Positions 1-10,000 of a stretch of 64,000 nt of DNA are shown piece after piece. The stretch covers positions 248,001-312,000 of the forward strand of contig JAMXDE010000045.1 of the NCBI GenBank assembly GCA_026770025.1, given 5' to 3'. The DNA comes from Craspedostauros australis (lineage: Eukaryota > Bacillariophyta > Bacillariophyceae > Mastogloiales > Achnanthaceae). Both the position numbers and the translations under genes were made by a program. Each line of letters opens with the position of its first letter. Positions within the stretch are counted from its first letter, which is position 1. The notes under the pieces are model-generated. The model saw nothing but the letters and a program-made list of their open reading frames with translations, was not told the DNA's origin and made no database searches.

Positions 1-391
1 GTTTTGTGATGTGTTTGATGTCAATAACAAGACTCCAATTCGTGACTGAATATTTCTAATCGAGCGGATCGAAGATTCTGTTGAATTCTGTTCGTTCGAG
101 TTGTGAAGATCCGCGACAACACAACGCACTGCTCCAAACGGAACAAGGGTGTCAACATGCCAACGATGACAGCAAACGCCGATGGAATCACAATGGTGGC
201 AAGAGCGCGAGAGTACGACCTACCCATTGTGAACGACACAGAAGAAGACGGTGCTTGGCAGACAGCATCGGCATCATCCATCAAGGAAAACAAGCGAGAG
301 ACAGTCGTCCTTGGCTGATATAATAGCATTCTCCGATCCTCGACATCAGCAAGCATCGCCATCGCAGAAGACCGATCGAAATCCAGCAAAA
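1..391. other. Upstream region of the 392-1316 gene
   Basis: No convincing coding frame is seen on either strand; the short open frames overlap one another and lack recognisable motifs. The last 100 bases are A/C-rich like the 5' leaders of other genes here, so this stretch probably holds the promoter and 5' UTR of the gene that starts at 392. Confidence 0.4.
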
Positions 392-1316
392 ATGAATCAT
401 TTGAATTCGCAAAGTCGGTGGATGCCGATGCAGCTTTCATTCATCGTTGGTGCAATCCTTTTAAGTTGCGCATCGGGTTTCCATGTCCCATCGCAGTACA
501 AGCACAGTCAGTGCCGACAAGTCCGAGGTTTCCGTGCCGCAACAGTCAAGCCATTCGCCGTCATCGCAGCGGTACGTTCTCATGCGTGGCATCGATCAGG
601 TCTCGGCCATGCGATCACGTGGCGATCATTCATGCATCCCTGCTGTCAAGCTACTATGCTTCGGTGGGCATGCGCGTTGCGTCGAATAACGTTCTGCTTT
701 TGTCTATGCACCGTGCGCCGATCTGGATGTTGCATTTGCTATTGCTGCAGATGCTGTTGATCATCTTTCTTTTGACTCATCGTTCAACCGTTTATTTGTG
801 TACGTGCATCAACTTCGTGCGCACAACAATGCAAAAAAACAAAACCACACAACCACGCCATTATCGTTGCTATGACAGGATACCCGACTCTTTGGACAGA
901 AGATGAACCCGGCCGAGAAGTATTTCCAACTGGAGGAGCTGGAGGATGCAGAAACGGCGACGACCGAAGTGTTCTTGCATACGGATCAGACAGTGTCCGT
1001 GGGTGAGACGGATGGTCCGTTGCACATCCAAGCATCGGGAACATGGTCGCGATTGGACAATGGCGGACTGTCCATGACGCTCAGCAGGACGTTCCGGGCT
1101 GGAACCGAAAAGGAGGATTTCACCGCCATCGGCGAGTTCGAGTTCACCGTGGAACGCCAGTTTACCGGCGAAATGACGATGGTGGGTGGCAAGGTTGCCG
1201 TGTCGGGAGCTGTGGTGGCCATCGATGAGGTGCTGGGAGACAAGGAGGTTGGATTCTTCAACATGATCGACACCACGGATGAACGTGGCGATGCTGCTGC
1301 AGCCCCGCCTCTGTGA
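392..1316 (+). CDS. Predicted plastid-targeted protein of unknown function (two exons)
   Basis: Proposed as exons 392-571 and 879-1316 with a 307 bp GT-AG intron (donor GTACGT at 572, acceptor CAG at 876-878), phase 0 on both sides, giving 206 aa. Exon 1 encodes a hydrophobic signal peptide (residues about 13-29) ending in CASGFHVPS, a heterokont plastid junction with Phe at +1, then a basic Ser/Thr/Arg-rich stretch like a transit peptide. Exon 2 gives a compact mature domain of about 110 residues that looks all-beta, with alternating polar and hydrophobic residues and a VGFFNMIDTT segment near the C terminus. I recall similar short conserved proteins in diatoms but no assigned function. The in-frame TGA just upstream of 903 excludes simple extension of exon 2, which supports splicing. 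Alternative: an unspliced 137 aa protein starting at 903 without a targeting signal. Confidence 0.6.
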
Positions 1317-2852
1317 TCGGCGCAGATAATTGGCGGATGAATGTTTGGAACGCTGTTGCTCTGTTCAGAATCAGTCATTGGACGGAATCTCTGACGACGG
1401 AGCATGTCGCGACCGCATTCTCTACTCTGGAGAATAGATGGAGAGAACGCCAGAGAGGGAGTTGGATCGATGGATCCATCGCAGGCTTTGCTCACTCTGC
1501 GAAACTCCACACTCGCAATTTATGGCCACAATCTCTGGTAAAGCATGCGGAGAGTGCTGCTCATAGCTCGTACTCGTGCAAGCACTCAAGTAAGTACCAA
1601 TAACATCATTGCTGCTACCGCAAAAGGAAAGACGTAGCAGATCGCATACGAGCGGTTTCATCTTTTACTCATGCTTCGTGAGAGTGGAACGAGTATGCAT
1701 AATTGCGCATGCTGTACAGGCTTGCATAATCTAACAGAGGAGAACACTTGGGGCTCCAACCATCTTGTCGTTGCTCTAAGGAACAACACCATCGAACACG
1801 CCATTGGGCCTCCCCCGCAGGTACTATGACAATGGCCTTCTCGCGGCACCCCTGTTGCGGCGTGTCGTTTATTCGTTCTGCCCGTCGGAGTCGTTGATCC
1901 CGTCGGGCATGCTCGTCGCTCCTTGTGGCGCATCATGGATACAGGTGAGGTCGACCCAGGAAGAATCAATACCGATTCCAGGTCAAGAAGGAGCACGACA
2001 TGTTCATCTCCGCGCTTTGCCCGAAATAGATGGTTGGACTTCCCTTTTCTCTCTTTCTGGCCATCTGCAGCTGTGGACACAGGCTTAGCTCGTGCTGGTT
2101 CCGCTTCAGCGGCATCTAAGTACCCGTGCAGTCACCCCTTGATCACCAAGAGTGGAGCCGCTATTCCGCACTCCGTTCATGACCGTAGTGGTTCCATTTC
2201 ATCCTTTCTCTTGGTGGCATAGTGGCTTCGTCTCTGCTGTCCGAGATGTGACCACCTGCTTCACACCACGTGGCATAGATGTTGGGATAGCGTCAAGACA
2301 GCATCCAATGTTGGTGAGCCCCAAGATCGCTGCCCGCAAGGAGGATCTGTACTCTCACTCTCTCTCTCTCTCTCTTTCCCCAGAGATCCGTTGCTCTCCC
2401 ACACCAATTGCCTGTCTGGTTGATGCGTCACTCCAGAGAGCAGATAGATCGTACGTTGTTGATGTTGATGCAGATACCACGCGCGTGCTGGATGCAAACG
2501 TCGAACTCGTATCGCATGCGCGTTCAACAGGTCCAATTCACATTCTGCCTCCGATAGGTGCAGATACCACGGATACCATTGGTGGGGGGTTGCGTGTGGG
2601 TGCTGGAGTGCGTAGGTACGTCCTCGTACCATTCATGGCTCACACTCCAGTGGCGGAGCATGGCAGAGTGGTCAACATGCCTCCGTGGATGTCTCACTGG
2701 ATCTCGACATCACTGTTTGTTCTGAAGAAAGGAGCTTATTTGTCGTGTCCGGTGACCAATGAGCCCACACGAATAGCTGTGATACCGACACAACTGCGCG
2801 CAGGTAGGTAGGGCCACCTCTCGTCACTAATCTCAAAAGTATCGACGCGATG
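1317..2852. other. Intergenic stretch left of the retroelement
   Basis: About 1.5 kb without a gene I can support. An open frame on the plus strand (2152-2811) begins only with a non-ATG codon, has no recognisable domain and overlaps open frames on the other strand. A short CT microsatellite lies near 2355-2378, and two similar GCAGATACCACG segments occur near 2470 and 2561. The stretch could hold remnants of old genes, but nothing is identifiable. Confidence 0.4.
2848..2852. repeat. Target-site duplication, left copy (CGATG)
   Basis: CGATG directly precedes the left LTR and is repeated at 12103-12107 directly after the right LTR. A 5 bp duplication is the usual length for Ty1/copia integrases and fixes the element boundaries exactly. 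Confidence 0.9.
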
Positions 2853-3605
2853 AGTTGAAGTTCATCTAAAGAACGGACTACTTTTCACTCAGTGTGTTCC
2901 TTGTCGCACCTTGAAATTATTTTGGCGCGAAATTTTGGCGCGAAACCTCCCACCAACAAATACGGAACAATCGCTCTTTTCCCTCCTTCTTCCACACTCA
3001 TTCATGAATCACCACTGACTCAAACACTATCCGAAGTCAATGGGATCAAGATACCCTGGGAACTATGTGCTCTCCTGAACTATTGTAATGCAGCCAACCT
3101 GAATTCCGTTGTCAGCTAAACAACCTGACAACCTTGCATGACAACAGCCAAGAGATCCTCCCTGCTTCAACACACGCAGGGAATCTTACATCAATTCCTG
3201 CGGCCTGACAACCTGTGTTCTCGATCCCAAACCTCAATCAAGGTGTCAAGGCTTAGTACTCGAACGTAGAACAACTACGATGAGATACTGGAGAAAGAGA
3301 GAAAGAGAGGACCCGTCCACCTTCAGCACTGAACCTCAGGAGGTCAGTGCAGAGCCGCACCATTCAGACCGACTATCGTTTCTTCATCCTACATCTCAAA
3401 CTGATCAACTCACAATGCAGACTATTCAAATAACTAATAGCACAACTCAAGATCAGCACTACAACACTAATCTACTCCATTGTCACATACTACTAATCTC
3501 AAGACGGTCGCCACACGTTGACTTCACCATCAGATTCCTAGAATCTGGCAGTCAGCTAGGCCATCCCTTCCGGATCGTGTCACAACAGCACACGAAAATC
3601 CAACT
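2853..3605 (+). repeat. Left LTR of the copia element
   Basis: This 753 bp repeat matches 11350-12102. It begins AGTTG and ends CAACT, a 5 bp terminal inverted repeat, and is flanked on the left by the CGATG duplication. It carries two adjacent TTTTGGCGCGAAA motifs at 2920-2945 and short open frames that are by-products of LTR sequence, not genes. Confidence 0.95.
2920..2945 (+). promoter_or_regulatory. Tandem E2F-type motifs in the left LTR
   Basis: The 13-mer TTTTGGCGCGAAA occurs twice back to back (2920-2932 and 2933-2945). It matches the E2F/DP consensus TTTSSCGC on both strands. The identical pair recurs in the right LTR at 11417-11442. Binding by host E2F is inferred from the motif only. 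Confidence 0.5.
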
Positions 3606-3620
3606 GGTAGCTGCGAGTGG
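3605..3620 (+). other. Putative tRNA primer binding site
   Basis: TGGTAGCTGCGAGTGG starts at the LTR/internal junction. TGG is the complement of the universal tRNA CCA end, and this is the expected position of a minus-strand primer site. I cannot say which tRNA it pairs with; copia elements often use initiator Met tRNA or a fragment of it. Confidence 0.6.
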
Positions 3621-3675
3621 TTTCACCAACGTTCACCAACTCTTCTGAGCACCTTCCTCTGCTAACCGCTCGCAA

Positions 3676-3998
3676 GGTCTCTTTGAGACCAAGCCCTAAG
3701 GCTACGCTCGCAAACCGAGCAAACTGCAAGGACCCTCCGGTCCAAAGTGGACACCAAGCTCCACGGCTCGCAAACCGAGCAAAACCAAGCGGACCCTCAG
3801 GTCCAAAGTGGACACTAAGCTCCACAGCTCGAAAACCGAGCATCTCGAGAGGACTATAAAGTCCAAACTGACGATACCCGATCATAACATCGGACCGCAG
3901 TAGCCTCTGCTCAAGCAAGCTCAACCGCGCCTGCAGACCAGGCGCCTGCCTTCTCTAAAGCCAGCATCGTACTTCAGTGCACAACTTCAAAACGAAGT
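3676..3998 (+). repeat. Chain of short perfect hairpins in the element leader
   Basis: The untranslated leader between primer site and Gag-Pol holds a series of inverted repeats with 4-6 bp stems: 3676-3690, 3706-3720 (GCTCG/CGAGC), 3730-3743 (GGACC/GGTCC), 3766-3780, 3791-3804, 3827-3841, 3851-3864 (GGAC/GTCC), 3927-3945 (GCGCCT/AGGCGC) and 3984-3998 (ACTTC/GAAGT). The two alternating stem types recur with a period of about 60 bp, and loops of CAAAC or AAAAC are common. Loop bases vary between copies while stems stay paired, which suggests selection on RNA structure. Confidence 0.7.
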
Positions 3999-4083
3999 GA
4001 AGTCGAAGCAAGAGCAGTAGAACGCAGAACAGATCGATCCCTTCGAAGTCAGAAGACCCCTCAAGGACCCGACACCGCCCATC

Positions 4084-7000
4084 ATGGCGGAAGGGGAACC
4101 CAACCCAACGTTGGAAGAGCTGCAAGCACAGCTCGAGACAATTCGGACTGAAAACCTTCGCCTCCAAGAGGCAACGTTGACAGCCGAAGCCAACGCTGAA
4201 GCAGCAAACATGGCAGCAGCCGTCTCCCAAGCCGCAGCTGACGCCATCACGGACCCCAAGCCAAAAGGAAGGAAGCGTCCGGACGACGACAGCGATGACG
4301 ACGACGAAGACCTCACCACCAAGCCAATCGTCCCCATCATGGGTGGAATGAGCCAGCAAGGTCGCAACTGGGTACCCTGGACAGCAGGCGAACCAAATGT
4401 GGATTGGACTGGCCTCAAGGAAGGGTCCCAAACTAGATGGACCCACGCCCAGCAGCAGAGAATCCTCCACAACGGAGCCGACTCTGCGAACCAAGCCAAG
4501 CGCGAAACTGGATTGACCGACAAGTTCAAGAAAGGTGGAAACATCCAGCAATTCATTCGGCTGGTACACAACCACATGAGCAAGACGGGACTTTTAACCA
4601 TGGCATACATTGCCGACGACGCTGCAACCCCAACAATGGTATGCGTCCTCGACTCACCTGCCTCCTTCACCCTTGAAGACTCAATGAGGCATTTCGAAGC
4701 GTACCACGAGAAGTGGGACAACTACGACGTCCAAAACAACTGGGCAGCCGCCGCGTTCTTCCGCGACAGCCTTGACCCAGTTCTCGAAGATCAGCTCATG
4801 AACCGAATCGAAAGGAAGTATCACAATCACTTCCTAACCCTCTTCATCGAATTCATGAATAGCATCACCGCCAACTCGTTGGACGAGCAAGACAAGATCG
4901 CCAAGGACATCCGTCAAGTCGACTGCTCTCAGTTCGCTGGTGAGAATGTCGGTGAAATGGCTGTTAAGCTTCGCGCCCTCTGCAAGAGCCTCGATGACGC
5001 TGGTCGCTTCGACCTCCATCTGCTCCGTAACATCCTCGACGCCTTCCTCCAGGCAGGCGGCAAGTTCCTCTCCGGTGAACAATACCGACGTCCTCTTTAT
5101 GTGATGAAGGATGATCTTGAGACTATCCTCAAGCGTCTCCCCATATTCACGTACCAAGAAGCTCTTCCAAAGCTCGCAGCCAAGGACCTCACTTGGATGG
5201 CAATCTGCAACAAAGCGCAGGCTTCGTACGACAACGAAGTACGTGGAGATCGTTGGCACGCCATTAGACGCGTCAAGGACCGCAACGTCCCCAGGCAATC
5301 GTACTTCAACAACGTAGCCAAGCATCCAAAGGCAAACATCCTTGAGCAACACAAGGGTTTCGGAAGGAACAACGCGAAGAAGAAGAATCAACCAAGGAAG
5401 CCCAACAACAACAACGGCAATCGAAAACCGAACCAAGGTTGGGCATCCACGCCACCCAAAGCAGGTGAACCACAGCGCAAGCTTGTCTACGACAAGACGT
5501 TCATGTGGTGCGCGAAGTGTCGTCGTTGGCGTCTTTCGCATAACACCGAGAGCCATCAAGACAACTTCAAACCGAAAGGTAAAGGCAACAACAACGCCAA
5601 GCCTGACCACCTCGTCGTCGACATGGCCGCTTGGACCTGCTTAACAGCCACCGCTAGCCAAGACGAAAAGGAATGGTGGTCGTTTGTGTGGAACCTCTTC
5701 ACCTCCTTCAACTACCTCAGCTGTGTGATCGGATCAATCCTTTCTTTCGTGAGCCTCCAAGTCTACACTCTCGGAGTCGAGCACGGGTGGTACGTCACGG
5801 CTACTAACGCCTGGATGATAATTGCCATCACGCTGCTCCTCCTTCACTCAAACGTGCCACGAAGACACAGCCCCAACAGAGCTGTCGACGCCACTCAAAC
5901 AATAACTCGAACCAAGTCCAAGAACAACATCCGCCGACCCATCTACTTCAATGAACCAGTGAAGCGCACTCTCTACGACGTGATGGCAGAGAACAGTAAG
6001 ACAACTGATCCTGTGCCAATGCGAGCTCTCAATACTAGTCCGCCACGGAACGCGCAATCAAAACATCGCCCTGCTCGGACCAAAACTCGCAAGCGCAACC
6101 AAAAACGTCACCATTGGGATAAGCCCAAAACACCGTTGGAGTACTCCAAATATGGCGCGAAACAAAACAATTCGCAAAATCCAATCACACGTACACGAAG
6201 TCGCACATCAACCCTCTCACGAAATCTCTGGAACATTTACCCAAAGCTCGGCATTGACTTGGCTTGCGGCAAAAGTCAGACTCAACCCTGCGATACTGAC
6301 GCTCCTGCACTTCTTTCTCTGCAAGGCCTCACCTCCTTCTTCACTAATCGTCACGCTTTTGCATCTCCACAGAAGGCAGAGAACTGTCTCTCTCCCAACG
6401 CTCCATTCGAATTGGTGTGGGACAGTGGAGCTTCTATCTCTGTCACCAACGACCTCGATGACTTCTGCACCACCCCAAGCCTTCCACCGAAACCAACCTT
6501 TCTGAGTGGATTCCTCAAGAAAATCCAAGTGAATGCGTTGGGGACGGTAGAATGGCATGTGCTCGATGTGCGTGGAAATCCACGCAAACTACGATTGCCC
6601 GCCTTCTATGTACCCTTGTCCAAAGTGAAGCTCATCAGCACTTCGAGTCTCCTCGAAGAATACCCTGGAGAAACAATCGTCTTTGACAATTCTTCATGCA
6701 AATTGAGCGGATTGGACGGGCACGAGGGTCGCAGCGCTGTCGTCGCCAACTACAAGAAGTCAACGAAACTACCAACTTCGGTTGGTTACAACTCGGACAA
6801 CATCCACGACCTACCCAAAGCGCTCTCGTCAATTGTGTCAACCGTGTCAAACCACAACGTCAACCTCACTCAACCGCAAAAGGAGCTTCTCCGCTGGCAC
6901 TACCGCCTCGGGCACTTATCCTTCAACAGAGTGAAATTCCTTCTACGTTCAGGTGTTCTCACTGGATCCGAAGCATCTCGAAAAATGCAAACCGCAGCCG

Positions 7001-10000
7001 CCAAAGTCATCGACCTCCCTCTTTGTGCCGCATGCCAGTTTGGAAAGTTGCACCGACGCCCTTCGCCAGGTATAACTCAACATGTCGTGCGTGACAAACA
7101 AGGTGTGTTGCGGACCGACCACTTGTTCCCAGGCCAACAAGTGTCAGTAGACCACTTCGTCGGACGAACACCAGGCCGCCTCTTTACAGGAAGAGGAAAA
7201 GGAGACCCAATTGATATGTATAAGGGCGGAGCTATCTTCGTTGACCACGCATCAAGCTACATTCACGTGGAACCAGTAGCAGCGCTGACTACACACGCTA
7301 CTCTAGAAGCCAAGGAACGATTTGAGCTAATGTGTCGCGATGTCGGCGTACCTGTGCGCTCTTACCTATCAGACAACGCAACCACCTTTACTTCACCTGA
7401 GTACACTCGACACCTCGAAGCCTTCCATCAAGTCCATCGATTCGCCGGAGTCGGAGCCCACCATCACAACGGCATAGCAGAGCGAAGCATTCGCACTATC
7501 GTGTCGATGGCCCGAACAATGATGATGCACCAAAGTATTCATTGGCCTGACATGTTTGATGCACAGCTATGGCCTATGGCAGTGGTACACGCAGCTTACA
7601 TTTACAATCGTGTGCCCAATCCAGCAACAGGACTAACTCCATACGATGTTCTTTCTCGTGTCCGACTTCCACTCAAACAGCTCCACAATTTACATGTATG
7701 GGGCAGCCCTGTGTATGTGCTCAACAAAGCACTCGCAGATGGACGCAAGATACCTCGATGGGAACCAAGAGGAGAGCGATACGTCAACGTGGGTCTCTCT
7801 ACAAAGCATGCTTCGACAGTGCCCTTAGTGCTCTCACCACGAACAGGATCCATCACACCTCAATTCCATGTGGTGTTCGACGATTGGTTTGCTACTATAG
7901 CAACTGATCCCAAACACTTGCCGAACTACCAATCAGAAGAGTGGACACGTATGTTTGGTGATACAACCTTTCAATATCCATTTGATGACGACGATGTAGA
8001 GGCTATGGAACAGGAAGAAACCCTCAACTCCGACCTCATAGACCATAATCGATTGAAGCGAAACGATGCGATCGAACCAAACGTTCCAACTTCGCCTCAC
8101 ATCCCCTCTCCATCCGCTGACAATCAAGGCGCAGAGGCACCATCGCTGCCTGCTCCAAAGCAGAAACCAATGATGCAAACGGACTCAGGCTTCACTAATA
8201 ATGACTTCGCCCCTCCAATGTCAACTTCAGAGGGAGTGAATCAACCACTGTCGTCGACAGAGGGAGACTTCAGCTATCCTCCTGCAGCAAGTGAAGGCGA
8301 GGAACTCCAAGAGCGCCCCGCTTCACAAGAACTGCAATGGGAACCTTCTGACCAGCTCCCTGATCCGCTGAAGAAAGATCAGTCAGCTCAACCACCACTT
8401 CAACCCGTGTCCTCTATGCCAACATCAAATGTACCAGAGACCACGACCTCATCACCAATTCCACCAGCGTCCACGATTACGCCCAAACGAGAACGAAGCA
8501 CCAGGATTCGCAAAGAACCACAGCGGTTCACCTATGGACGCCTTGGAGGCAAGGCAGCATGGCTTGAAGACGACGATAGTGATGAGTACCTCCTCTGTGT
8601 TGCGACGGCTGCTGAAGAAGAAATTGAATCAGACGACGCCACATCTGACATACATCCAGATTCGTATCCAATTCACGTATTCTCACGAGCTGTCATCGAT
8701 TGTCTGAACACAATTGAGTTTCTGCAACGAAACGGCAGTGACCCTCTCTCTATCTACCTCCACGATTTCAAGGTCAATTCACTATACCTACTGCGCCAAC
8801 TCCGCCAACGCTACCGAACTCTCAACCCACAAGCTTCAGTCAACGACTTGCCAAGAATGGAGCCTGAGGAGTTTCAAGCGAACATGGTCGATTGGTGGCA
8901 ACCGGAACCAGCAGACATGACGGAGGACGCCCCGTTCAACGTATCAGATCTATACGAAGACTTCTTCTTGGATATGGAGCTCCACATCATGGAGGATCGC
9001 GAGTGCGAATTCCTCTTCGAGGAACAACAGAACGAAGTGACAGTCTACGCTGTGCGCAAGTTTCTTGGGATCATGAGCAAATACATGCTCACAGGAATCA
9101 TGACCCCACACTTCGATGCACTCGACTTCGCAGCAAGCTCTCTTCGTGATCCAGCCGAATCCGACGACCTCGAAACACTGATGAACGAAGGGCACACTCC
9201 TCCAGAATGCGGACTCGGAGCAACAATGTTCAAGGCAAAGTTCCTCTCCATCTGGAATGCGATCGGACAGAGCCACAACTACAGGCTGGCATTCGAATCC
9301 TTGCGACAGCACACAAGCACCATTCGCCCAGGACCATGGCAGCAACCAAGCAAGTTTGAAGTTCAGCAATTCAACCTTGGAGTGCAAGAAGGAGGCACAG
9401 AGCCGATCCATCACGTACCCAACACGCGCGAGACTGACTTTCAAGCCATCCTCCAAAGCACCCTGACAGTTGATCCGAGCTACATCCTTGACACCAACAA
9501 CTGCATCCCACAGAAGGATTGGGCCAACATCGAGCAACATGCATACTCCGTAAACATCATCGAGCCACAACCAGATGCCACCAACTTCCCAGCTTATGTT
9601 GACTGGCAACTCATGAGCTACTTCGCCACAGGCGCCGACCTCGACATCTCTGAGCGAACGGCAGCGTACAAGGCTTCCACCTCCGACCCAGACACACTCT
9701 CCTTCGACGAGGCCATCCGTGATAATAATAGAGACGCATGGATGCAAGCAGCGAACAAGGAAATCCAAGATCTCACCGAAAAGGGTACATGGGAGGAAGT
9801 CGACAAGAACACCGTGCCCTATGGAGAAAGAATCTACCCAGGTACGTGGGTCTTCCGCCGCAAACGCCTCCCCGACGGTACAATCAAGAAGTACAAGGGT
9901 CGATGGTGCTGCCGCGGCGATCTCATCCTCGAAGATGCTTCGACTTATGCGCCAGTCGTGGCATGGTCCTCCGTCCGCATCTTCCTAATCACATCCATCG

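Noticed and set aside
2152-2811. 219-codon plus-strand frame left of the retroelement
   Set aside because: Begins with GTG, overlaps open frames on the opposite strand, contains a CT repeat and has no recognisable domain.
2892-3648. 75- and 122-codon frames inside the LTRs, repeated at 11389-12118
   Set aside because: They duplicate only because the LTRs are duplicated; no known domain, and LTRs of this family do not normally encode proteins.
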